Source of the DNA: Deltaproteobacteria bacterium
GTDB taxonomy: Bacteria > Desulfobacterota > Binatia > DP-6
Direction of reading: 5' to 3'
DNA length: 8,269 nt
Assembly (NCBI GenBank): GCA_005879245.1
Contig: VBLA01000217.1
Span: 1-8,269, forward strand
Under the pieces are notes generated by a model. It did not search any database. It saw only the letters and a program-made list of their open reading frames with translations, and was not told the origin of the DNA. Both the position numbers and the translations under genes were made by a program. Positions 1 through 6,753 of the stretch are shown in pieces (position 1 is the stretch's first letter; each line of letters begins with the position of its first letter).

Positions 1-153
1 GGCGAGGCGGCGCAGCGCTCGAGGCTCCGAGCGAACTCGCCTCGCAGTCCCCGGACCGCCCGGTGCTGCTCCTAGCTGCGGCGGCACCCCTCCCGCGCAT
101 CACACGCCTCACCTTGCCCCCCCGCGAGCCGCGTGTGTATTGTCGCGCGGCGC
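1..153. other. Leader region upstream of the hyuA-like gene
   Basis: No convincing gene is seen here. Open frames crossing it on either strand are explained by the high-GC coding sequence downstream. The stretch holds a nested inverted repeat at 2-45 (listed separately) and then a C-rich segment up to the ATG at 154. There is no clear Shine-Dalgarno sequence before 154. It may be the 3' flank of an upstream gene plus the promoter region of the cluster, but no promoter can be named with confidence. Confidence 0.4.
2..45. repeat. Nested inverted repeat / potential stem-loop
   Basis: Positions 2-9 (GCGAGGCG) are the exact reverse complement of 38-45 (CGCCTCGC). Inside them, 16-21 (CGCTCG) pairs with 28-33 (CGAGCG) around a 6-base loop. 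Together they could form a two-stem hairpin joined by an asymmetric internal loop. No T-run follows, so it does not match a canonical intrinsic terminator. It could be a terminator-like structure of an upstream gene, a leader structure, or chance in very GC-rich DNA. Confidence 0.3.
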
Positions 154-1638
154 ATGCCTCCCTACGCGATCGGCGTCGACATCGGGGGCACCTTCACCGA
201 CTGCTTCCTGACCGACGGCGTGCGCGGCTGGCGTGGCAAGGCGCCGACCACGCCCGGCACGCTGGCCGACGGTCTCGTGGCCGCGCTCGAGGCGGCGGCC
301 GCGGATCGCGGGGTCCCGCTGCGCGAGGTGCTTGCCGCAACCACGCACTTCGCCCTCGGCACGACCGCGATCACGAACTGTCTCGCGGAGCGCGCCGGCG
401 CGCCGACCGGGCTCCTCGTGACCCGCGGCTTCACGGACCTCTGGACGATGGCGCGCGGTCACCGGCTCGGTATCGAGGGCATGAGCCATCCGCTCCCGAC
501 GCTCGTCCCCCGGCGGCGCGTCGCGCCGGTGCGGGAGCGGATCGATCGTGACGGTCGGATTCTCGTGCCCCTCGACGAGGCCGAGGTCGCGGCGGCGCTC
601 GACCGTCTCGTCGGCGAAGAGGGCGTCGAGGCGCTCGCCGTCTGTCTCCTCTGGTCGTTCCGGAATCCGGTCCACGAGCGGCGCGTGGCCGCCCTCGCCG
701 CCGAGCGGTACCCCGCGCTCCAGGTGTCGTGCTCCGCGGAGCTCTTCCCGGTCATCCGCGAGTACGAGCGCATGACGGCGACCGTGCTGAACGCCTACAC
801 ATCGCGCGCCGGCTCGGCGTTCTTCGACGCGGTGGAGGGGCGGTTGAACGCGGCGGGGCTCCGCGTCCCGGTGGCCGTGATGCAGTCGAGCGGCGGGACC
901 TTCGGGCCGGCCGAGGCGCGCGCCCGGCCCGTCGTGCTGGCGCAGTCGGGGCCGGTGGCGGGTGTGGCGGCGGCGCGCGCGCTCGCGCAGGCCGCGCGAT
1001 TGGGTGACGTCATCACCGCCGACATGGGAGGCACGAGCTTCGACGTCGCCGTGATCCACCGCGGCGAGCCGGAGCGCCGCGTGCGCGCGGAGGTCTTCGG
1101 CCTCGCGACGGCGATGCCGATGGTGGCGGTCAGCTCCGTCGGGGCGGGTGGGGGCAGCATCGCCTGGCAGGACGCGCGCGGCATGCTGCGGGTCGGACCG
1201 CGGAGCGCCGGCGCGGATCCGGGACCGGCCTGCTACGGGCGCGGCGGGCAGGAGCCGGCGGTCACCGACGCCCTCGTCGCGCTCGGGCTCCTCGACCCGG
1301 GGAACTTCCTCGGCGGTCGCCTCGTGCTCGACGGCGAGAGTGCGGTGGCGGCGCTCGGGCGGCTCGGCCGTGCCGTCGGCCTCGATGCCGAGGGGAGGGC
1401 GCGGGGCGTCTACCGGCTCTCGCACGAGCAGATGACGCTCGCCGTGAAGGGGCTGCTGGTCGAGCGCGGGCTCGACCCGCGCCGCTTCACCTCGTCCCCG
1501 GTCTCTCCGCCGTCTTCTCCGCCTACGGCGCGGCGACGGCCGACGTGCGTCGCGAGGCCGTCCGCACGCTCTTCCGTCCGCTTCCGGTGGAGCTCGACGC
1601 GCTCGCGGCGGCCTTCGCGGCGCTCGAGGCAGAGGTGA
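154..1638 (+). CDS. hyuA: HyuA-like hydantoinase/oxoprolinase or acetone carboxylase beta-type subunit, 5' part (frame disrupted)
   Basis: This is the N-terminal two thirds of a HyuA-family ATPase with an actin-like (ASKHA) fold. Relatives couple ATP use to opening of 5-oxoproline or hydantoin rings, or to activation of the substrate and bicarbonate in acetone and acetophenone carboxylases. Visible motifs are the phosphate-1 loop GVDIGGTFTD (residues 7-16), DMGGTS (from D290), the glycine loop GAGGGS (330-335) and GADPGPACYG (from G353). ATG 154 is chosen because families of this type start a few residues before the GGTFTD loop; a GTG at 133 would add seven unconserved residues. Family similarity stops at residue ~446 (RRFT, near base 1491). 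The remaining ~48 codons to the TGA at 1636-1638 are low-complexity, Ser/Arg/Pro-rich and read out of frame. The true continuation is in the frame of the 1545-2144 ORF. As sequenced this is a truncated product, and the gene is probably a pseudogene or mis-assembled. Confidence 0.85.
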   Translation: MPPYAIGVDIGGTFTDCFLTDGVRGWRGKAPTTPGTLADGLVAALEAAAADRGVPLREVLAATTHFALGTTAITNCLAERAGAPTGLLVTRGFTDLWTMARGHRLGIEGMSHPLPTLVPRRRVAPVRERIDRDGRILVPLDEAEVAAALDRLVGEEGVEALAVCLLWSFRNPVHERRVAALAAERYPALQVSCSAELFPVIREYERMTATVLNAYTSRAGSAFFDAVEGRLNAAGLRVPVAVMQSSGGTFGPAEARARPVVLAQSGPVAGVAAARALAQAARLGDVITADMGGTSFDVAVIHRGEPERRVRAEVFGLATAMPMVAVSSVGAGGGSIAWQDARGMLRVGPRSAGADPGPACYGRGGQEPAVTDALVALGLLDPGNFLGGRLVLDGESAVAALGRLGRAVGLDAEGRARGVYRLSHEQMTLAVKGLLVERGLDPRRFTSSPVSPPSSPPTARRRPTCVARPSARSSVRFRWSSTRSRRPSRRSRQR

Positions 1639-2144
1639 GGCAGGCGATGCGCACGGAGGGCGTGGACGCGGCGCACGTGACGCTCGTCCCCGAGGTGGAC
1701 CTCCGTTTTCACCGGCAGACGTGGGAGGTCACGGTGCCGCTCGGGTCCCGCGATCGCCCGACCGTCGAGGGTCTCGGCGATGCGTTCCGTGCGCGGTACG
1801 CCGAGCTCTACGGGCGCGGCGCGCTCGCGACGGGCGCGGGGATCGACCTCGTCAACTGCCGGGTGATCGGCATCGGCCGCATCGCGCCGCGCGCGACGGC
1901 GTCGGCTGGCCTCGGGCCTCCCGATCCGACGCCGGCGCGCCGCGGGGCGCGCGTGGCGTGGCTGCCGGGCGCCGCGGGGCGGGCGCCGGTGCCCGTCTAC
2001 GATGGCGAGCGCCTCCTCGCCGGCATGGCGATCGTCGGGCCGGCGCTCGTCGAGCGGCGCGACACGACGATCCTCGTGCCCTCCGGCGACCGGGCGGCGG
2101 TCGACGGCCTCGGGAGCGTCGTCATCGAGGCCGGGCATGCTTGA
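1491..2144 (+). pseudogene. hyuA: HyuA-like subunit, 3' part in a shifted frame
   Basis: This is the C-terminal part of the same HyuA-like protein. Family-like reading starts at 1491 with LVPGLSAVFSAYGAATADVR, which matches the usual HyuA segment before the C-terminal domain. It runs through RYAELYGRG, IDLVNCRVIGIG and a final PVYDGERLL...GPALVERRDTTILVPSGD region to TGA 2142-2144. The open frame has its first GTG at 1545. An ATG at 1647 in this frame lies six bases after the purine-rich AGAGGTGAGG (1631-1640), so internal initiation is conceivable. The two parts add up to about 663 residues. A normal HyuA is about 690, and the shortfall matches the missing glycine-rich GGAGPLH-type block expected between them. 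The 3' end overlaps the next start by 8 bases. A fragment on its own would lack the ATP site and should not be active. Confidence 0.8.
2127..2130 (+). promoter_or_regulatory. Ribosome binding site for hyuB-like gene
   Basis: GAGG lies six bases before ATG 2137, inside the end of the hyuA-like frame. It supports 2137 as the start over the upstream in-frame extension to 2002, which overlaps hyuA heavily and is not family-like. Confidence 0.5.
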
Positions 2145-3612
2145 CCCGATCACGCTCGAGGTGGTCCGGAACCGTCTCCAGTACCTGACCCAGGAGATGT
2201 CGGCGGCGATCGTCAAGACCGCCGTGTCGCCCGTGGTGAGCGAGGCGCGGGACTTCTCCTGCATGCTCTACGACGCCGATGGGCACATCGTCGCCACCGC
2301 CGCCACGGTTCCCTTCCACTTCGGCGTCTCGGCGGATGCGATCGCGGTCGTCCGCGAGCGCTTCGCCGGGCGGATCGTGCCGGGCGATGTGTTCCTCGCC
2401 AACGACCCCCACGATGGCGGTGGGCTCCACCTGCAGGACGTGGTGGTGATGCGGCCGATATTCCGAAACCGGACCCGCATCGGCTGGGCGAGCACGTCGG
2501 GGCACATGATCGACATGGGCGGCCTCGTGCCCGGGGGCTTCGCCCCCAACGCCCGCGAGTGCTACCAGGAAGGTGTCCGTGTCCCGCCGACGCGGATTCT
2601 CCGGGCCGGGGAGCCGGTCGATGACGTCTGGAACCTGATCCTGAACAACGTCCGCCAGCGCGAGACGGTGGAGATGGATCTCCGGAGCCTCGTGGCCGGC
2701 ACGCACGTCGCCTCCGAGAAGGTGTGCGAGCTCGAGGCGGAGGTGGGTCCGCCGGCGTTCCGCCAGGCGCTGCGCGAGATCCGCGGACTCTCGGCACGGG
2801 TGGTGCGCCGCCGCATCCGCGAGCTGCCGACGGGTGAGTACGTCGAGCAAGGGTGGGCCGAGTTCGACGACGAGGCCTTCCTCGTGCGCTGCCGGCTCCG
2901 CGTCGGTGATGGGATGCTCGAGTTCGACTACACGGGCTCGAGCCCGCAGTGTCCCTACTTCTTCAACTCGAAGCCGCACATCGTCCGCTCGGAGCTGGTC
3001 GTCCGCCTCCACCAGCTCCTCGCCGCCGACGTTCCCTTCACCGACGGCGTCCTCGCCCCGGTGCGGGTCGTCGCACCCGAGGGCTCGATCGTGAACGCGC
3101 GCCCGCCCGCGCCGGTGGCCGCGGCGCACATGCACGTCGCCCTCCTCGCCATGGAGCTGGGCGAGACCTGCCTCAAGAAGGCGCTCGCCTGCGCGCTCCC
3201 GCGAGGCGGCCTCGCGTCCCGCCAGCGGCGCATCACCGCGCCGGGCGGCACGACGGGCATGGGGCTCTCGTCGTGGCACGGACGGACGCACGACGGCACG
3301 GCCGAGACGTTCCTCGTGATGGACGGGAACGCGGTCGGGGCGGGGGCCTGCTCCGATCGCGACGGGATCGACATGACGGGGAGCGACTACGGGGGACCGG
3401 GGCTCGTCTACCCCGACGTCGAGACGGTCGAGCAGACCTACCCCGTGCTCTACCTCTACAAGCGCCTGCGACCCGATGCCGGCGGTGCGGGCCGCTTCCG
3501 GGGCGGCGCGAGTGTTGACGCGGCCTTCGTGCTCCACGGCACGGACGGCCTGGAAGGGACGACCCTCGGCATGCGGAAGGCGGTCCCGCTGCCCGGACTC
3601 TTCGGCGGCTAG
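2137..3612 (+). CDS. hyuB: HyuB-like hydantoinase/oxoprolinase or acetone carboxylase alpha-type subunit (prematurely stopped)
   Basis: This 491-residue product is a HyuB-family catalytic subunit, partner of HyuA. It begins MLDPITLEVVRNRL, the standard family start, and overlaps the hyuA-like stop by 8 bases, as expected for co-translated subunits. Conserved features include SEARDFSCMLYDADG, NDPHDGGGLHLQD and GHMIDMGG. By analogy with acetone carboxylase alpha subunits, His98, Asp101 and His123 are candidate metal ligands (inference). Later come FDYTGSSPQ, APGGTTGMG, a SDYGGPGLVYPDVE region and GRFRGGAS. It ends at LPGLFGG, followed by TAG at 3610-3612. Family members continue here with a tyrosine (FGGYP) and then roughly 50 residues before the C-terminal GGxGFGDPLERDP segment. 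That segment is found immediately downstream in another frame, so the stop is best read as an out-of-frame internal deletion right after the first two bases of the Tyr codon. The product could fold but lacks its C-terminal segment. Confidence 0.88.
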   Translation: MLDPITLEVVRNRLQYLTQEMSAAIVKTAVSPVVSEARDFSCMLYDADGHIVATAATVPFHFGVSADAIAVVRERFAGRIVPGDVFLANDPHDGGGLHLQDVVVMRPIFRNRTRIGWASTSGHMIDMGGLVPGGFAPNARECYQEGVRVPPTRILRAGEPVDDVWNLILNNVRQRETVEMDLRSLVAGTHVASEKVCELEAEVGPPAFRQALREIRGLSARVVRRRIRELPTGEYVEQGWAEFDDEAFLVRCRLRVGDGMLEFDYTGSSPQCPYFFNSKPHIVRSELVVRLHQLLAADVPFTDGVLAPVRVVAPEGSIVNARPPAPVAAAHMHVALLAMELGETCLKKALACALPRGGLASRQRRITAPGGTTGMGLSSWHGRTHDGTAETFLVMDGNAVGAGACSDRDGIDMTGSDYGGPGLVYPDVETVEQTYPVLYLYKRLRPDAGGAGRFRGGASVDAAFVLHGTDGLEGTTLGMRKAVPLPGLFGG

Positions 3613-4274
3613 TGGTTGGCGTCGGGCTCAATGCCGCGGGCATCCGGCTCCGGCAGGGGGAGGTCTTCCGCTTCGCCAACGCGAGTGGCAGCGGCTTCGG
3701 TGACCCACTCGAGCGCGACCCGGACCGGGTGCTCGGCGACCTGCGCGACGGATACGTCACCCCGGCGACGGCACGGAGCGTCTACGGGGTCGTCGTGACC
3801 GACGGGGGACGCGCGGTCGACGTCGCCGCCACCGCGACCGCTCGCGACGCCATCCGTGCCGCGCGCCGGGCGCGCGCCCGCTTCCCGGAGCGTGTGCCCG
3901 ATCCGCCGCGCTCGGCGGCCCCCATCGGCCGGCTCTCGCTCGCGGTCGAGGTGGTGCGCGTGCGGGGGCAGCTCGTCGCGCGCTGCGCCGGCTGTGGCGC
4001 GGGGCTCGCGCTCGCACCGGCGGGCTGGAGGACCGGCGCGGGCGTGGCACACTCCACGCTCGGCACCACCGAGTACGGCGAGCGGGCGGGTGTGTGGGCC
4101 CCGTTCCGCGCGGCCGGGGCCGTCGTGCTCTGCGAGTACGTCTGTCCAGGCTGTGGGCAGCTCCTCGCCACCGAGGTGGGGATCGACGGGGTAAGACACG
4201 AGGACGACGTGCGGCCGGACTTCTACGTAGGCGCTTCCGGCGGCGACTTGCCGGCCGGTCGCGGACCCTGGTAG
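3612..4274 (+). CDS. HyuB C-terminus fused to an acetone carboxylase gamma-like zinc-ribbon domain
   Basis: This 220-residue frame has two parts. Residues ~10-80 are the missing C-terminus of HyuB, with IRLRQGEVFRFANASGSGFG, GDPLERDPDRVLGDLRDGYV and the ARSVYGVVV segment. Residues ~100-215 resemble the acetone carboxylase gamma subunit: LVARCAGCG (C125, C128), then a ~50-residue spacer, then CEYVCPGCGQLLATEV (C174, C178, C181), and an ending RPDFYVG. The two CxxC pairs look like a zinc site. The GTG at 3612 shares its G with the TAG that ends the preceding frame, so reinitiation could make this a separate protein. The simpler reading is that it is the tail of one HyuB-gamma fusion whose frame was broken. 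If intact, the fusion would tie the catalytic and small subunits of a carboxylase together. The join between HyuB tail and gamma-like domain is continuous, so the fusion itself does not depend on the frameshift. Confidence 0.8.
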   Translation: MVGVGLNAAGIRLRQGEVFRFANASGSGFGDPLERDPDRVLGDLRDGYVTPATARSVYGVVVTDGGRAVDVAATATARDAIRAARRARARFPERVPDPPRSAAPIGRLSLAVEVVRVRGQLVARCAGCGAGLALAPAGWRTGAGVAHSTLGTTEYGERAGVWAPFRAAGAVVLCEYVCPGCGQLLATEVGIDGVRHEDDVRPDFYVGASGGDLPAGRGPW

Positions 4275-4295
4275 GGAACGCCTCTAGAGCGGCAC

Positions 4296-6746
4296 GTGGC
4301 TGATGAGCCCGTGAGATATCGCTCGGCGTCTCGCCTGGTGTTGGGCCTCGCACTTGCCGCCGTCTACTTCGGTGCGGCCAAGCTCGGGCTGACGATGGCC
4401 TTCGTCGCCGAGCAAGTGACGACGGTCTGGCCGGCGACGGGGATCGCGCTCGCGGCGGTCGTTGTGCTGGGTCCTTCCGTGTGGCCGGCCATCGCCCTCG
4501 GGGCTTTGCTCGCCAACCTGACGGTGCACGAGCCCCTCGGCACGGCGGCCGCGATCGCCGCCGGCAACACGCTCGAGGCACTGGTCGGCGGGTGGTTGCT
4601 CCGGCGGCTGGGCTTCCGGAGCTCGCTCGAACGGCTGCGCGACGTCCTCGGCCTGATCGTCTTCGCCGCCGGGGTCAGCACCATGGTGAGTGCCACGATC
4701 GGCGTGACGAGCCTCTGCCTCGGCGGCGTCCAGCCCTGGTGGGCCTTTCGATCGCTCTGGTGGAACTGGTGGATCGGGGACGCGATGGGGAACCTCGTCA
4801 TGGCCCCGCTGCTGCTCGTGTGCACGAGCGCATCGCCGCTCCGTTGGGACCGGTGGCACGTCGTGGAGGCCGCCGCCCTGAGCGGGACGCTCGTCGCCGT
4901 GAGCCTCGTGGTGTTTGCCGGCTGGCTCGGGCTCGGACTCGACGGGTATCCCTTGCAGTACACGGTCTTTCCGTTCGTCATCTGGGCGGCGCTCCGCCTG
5001 GGACAGCGCGGGACTGCCACGGTGACCTTTATCGCTTCGGGTCTTGCGATCTGGAGCAGGGTGAACGGCTCGGGGCCATTCGTGATGGAAGGCGCCGAGG
5101 CGAGCCTCGTCATGCTGCAGCTCTTCATGGCGGTCGTGGCGGTCACTGGCCTCCTCCTGGGCGCCGCGATCACGGAGCGCGACGTCGCCGAGAGCCGCCG
5201 CCGCCGGGACTACGCACAGCTCGAGCTGAGCGAGGAAGGGTTGCGGCTCGCCCTCGAGGCCGGCCGCATGGGCGTCTGGGACTGGGACCTCACGAGCGGA
5301 GCGCTCCGGTGGTCCGAGAACCTCGAGCCCATCCACGGGCTCGCTCCCGGCAGCTTCGGAGGAACCTTCGCTGCCTTCCGCGACCTCGTCCATCCCGAGG
5401 ACCGGACCGCCGTCGACCAGGCGAATGCCCGCGCCGTCGAGAACCGCACCGGACTCGACATCGAGTTCCGTACGCTCGCGCCCGACGGCGCCGTCCGCTG
5501 GATGGCGGGGAAGGGACGGGTGCTCCCCGACGCGGGCGGCCGGCCGGTCCGCATGATCGGTGTGGGGATGGACATCACCGAGCGGAAGCGCCTCGAGGAC
5601 GAGCTGCGCCAGCGCGCGCAGCAGCTCGCCGCGGCCGATCGCCGCAAGGACGAGTTCCTGGCGATGCTGGCGCACGAGCTGCGGAACCCCCTCGCTCCCA
5701 TGTGCAACGCGCTCGAGCTCCTGCAGCGCCGCTCGGCCGACACGGCCATCGTGGAGCACGCCCGCGATCTCATCCAGCGGCAGGTCCGCCACATGGTCCG
5801 CCTGGTCGACGACCTCCTCGACGTCTCCCGCATCACGTCGGGGAAGATCACCCTCCGGAGGGAGCGGGTCGAGCTGGAGACCATCGTGACGAGCGCGGTG
5901 GAGACGACCCGGTCAACCTTCGTGTCGCGGCGGCAAGATCTCGAGATCTCCCTGCCACCGGAAACGGTCTGGCTGGAAGCCGATCCCACGCGCCTCGCAG
6001 AGGTCGTCGCGAACCTGCTCGACAACGCCGCGAAGTACACCGAGGAGGGCGGTCACGTGTGGCTGACCGCCGAGCGTACGGGCGACGAGCTGGTGCTGGA
6101 GGTGCGGGACACCGGCATCGGCATGTCCCCCGACGTGCTCGCGCACGCCTTCGACCTCTTCAGCCAGGGTGATGGCACGCTCGACCGAGCGGAGAGCGGC
6201 CTCGGCATCGGCCTCACCGTCGTGCGGAGCCTGGTCGAGCGGCACGGAGGGCGCGTCCGGGCGGAGAGCGAAGGGCCGGGTCGGGGGAGCGTGTTCACGG
6301 TCTCGCTTCCCGTCCCCCCGGCCGCGGACCGACCGCGGAACATCCCGCGCCTTCGGCTGGGCGGGTCACCTCTCGCGTCGCCAGGGTCCCGGCGGGTGCT
6401 GGTGGTGGATGACAACCTCGACACGGCCGAGAGCTCGTCGCTTCTCCTCGAGATCGAGGGCCACGACGTGCGCGTCGCGCACACCGGACCGGAAGCGATC
6501 GAGATCGCGCGCAGCTTCGCGCCGGACGTCATCCTGCTCGACATCGGGTTGCCCGGGATGGATGGATACGCGGTGGCGCGGGTCCTGCGCGCGGCACCGG
6601 ACCTGGCCCACTGTCGCATCATCGCCGTCTCCGGATACGGCCAGGCGGAGGATCGGCACCGCTCGCACGAGGCGGGCTTCGATCGACATCTCGTGAAGCC
6701 GGTGGAAGCGGACGTCCTGCGGGAAGTGCTGGCTGAGGCGCCCTGA
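4296..6746 (+). CDS. Membrane-bound hybrid histidine kinase (MASE1-PAS-HisKA-HATPase-REC)
   Basis: An 816-residue sensor kinase. Residues ~8-295 form a multi-pass MASE1-type integral membrane sensor, recognisable from VWPATGIALAA, GALLANL and the tryptophan-rich WWNWWIGDAMGNLVMAPLLL. A PAS fold of the PAS_3 type follows at ~315-427, ending in DITERK. The HisKA H-box is EFLAMLAHELRNPLAP with the phospho-accepting His460. The ATPase domain shows the N box NLLDNAAKYT (N577), DTGIGM (D605) and GLGIGLTVVRSLVERHGG. The receiver domain (~698-810) has the acidic pair D705/D706, phospho-acceptor Asp749 in LLDIGLPGMDG, and Lys801. All catalytic residues are present, so it should be active. No output or DNA-binding domain is attached; phosphate would have to pass to another protein not in this window. 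GTG 4296 is used; GTG 4311 is equally possible, and neither has a well-spaced ribosome site. It begins 21 bases after the upstream stop and ends 7 bases before the next start. The ligand is unknown. Confidence 0.93.
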   Translation: MADEPVRYRSASRLVLGLALAAVYFGAAKLGLTMAFVAEQVTTVWPATGIALAAVVVLGPSVWPAIALGALLANLTVHEPLGTAAAIAAGNTLEALVGGWLLRRLGFRSSLERLRDVLGLIVFAAGVSTMVSATIGVTSLCLGGVQPWWAFRSLWWNWWIGDAMGNLVMAPLLLVCTSASPLRWDRWHVVEAAALSGTLVAVSLVVFAGWLGLGLDGYPLQYTVFPFVIWAALRLGQRGTATVTFIASGLAIWSRVNGSGPFVMEGAEASLVMLQLFMAVVAVTGLLLGAAITERDVAESRRRRDYAQLELSEEGLRLALEAGRMGVWDWDLTSGALRWSENLEPIHGLAPGSFGGTFAAFRDLVHPEDRTAVDQANARAVENRTGLDIEFRTLAPDGAVRWMAGKGRVLPDAGGRPVRMIGVGMDITERKRLEDELRQRAQQLAAADRRKDEFLAMLAHELRNPLAPMCNALELLQRRSADTAIVEHARDLIQRQVRHMVRLVDDLLDVSRITSGKITLRRERVELETIVTSAVETTRSTFVSRRQDLEISLPPETVWLEADPTRLAEVVANLLDNAAKYTEEGGHVWLTAERTGDELVLEVRDTGIGMSPDVLAHAFDLFSQGDGTLDRAESGLGIGLTVVRSLVERHGGRVRAESEGPGRGSVFTVSLPVPPAADRPRNIPRLRLGGSPLASPGSRRVLVVDDNLDTAESSSLLLEIEGHDVRVAHTGPEAIEIARSFAPDVILLDIGLPGMDGYAVARVLRAAPDLAHCRIIAVSGYGQAEDRHRSHEAGFDRHLVKPVEADVLREVLAEAP

Positions 6747-6753
6747 GTCGCGC

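Noticed and set aside
114..143. Promoter-like TTGCCC (114-119) and TATTGT (138-143) spaced 18 bases
   Set aside because: Matches to sigma-70 consensus are weak, and initiation would fall almost on the ATG at 154. The host's promoter preferences are unknown.
109..1425. Long open frame of 438 codons on the - strand opposite hyuA
   Set aside because: Its translation is Arg/Ala/Gly-rich with no family motifs, while the + strand shows clear HyuA motifs. Long antisense open frames are expected at this GC content.
1491..1640. Programmed ribosomal frameshift joining the two HyuA parts
   Set aside because: No slippery sequence is evident, and a conserved block is missing rather than merely shifted, so a frameshift alone would not restore the protein.
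2533..2547. GGGGGC-TTC-GCCCCC hairpin
   Set aside because: It lies inside conserved HyuB coding sequence (VPGGFAPN) and has no following T-run, so it is probably a by-product of codon choice.
2122..3537. 471-codon - strand open frame opposite hyuB
   Set aside because: Low-complexity, His/Arg-rich translation without recognisable motifs; it is a shadow of the HyuB frame.
4284..5792. 502-codon - strand open frame opposite the kinase
   Set aside because: Rich in Glu/Arg/His/Pro with no domain signature, while the + strand carries a complete kinase. High-GC shadow.
4481..6172. 563-codon + strand open frame inside the kinase gene
   Set aside because: Arg/Pro-rich translation in an alternate frame of an intact multi-domain gene; no motif supports it.
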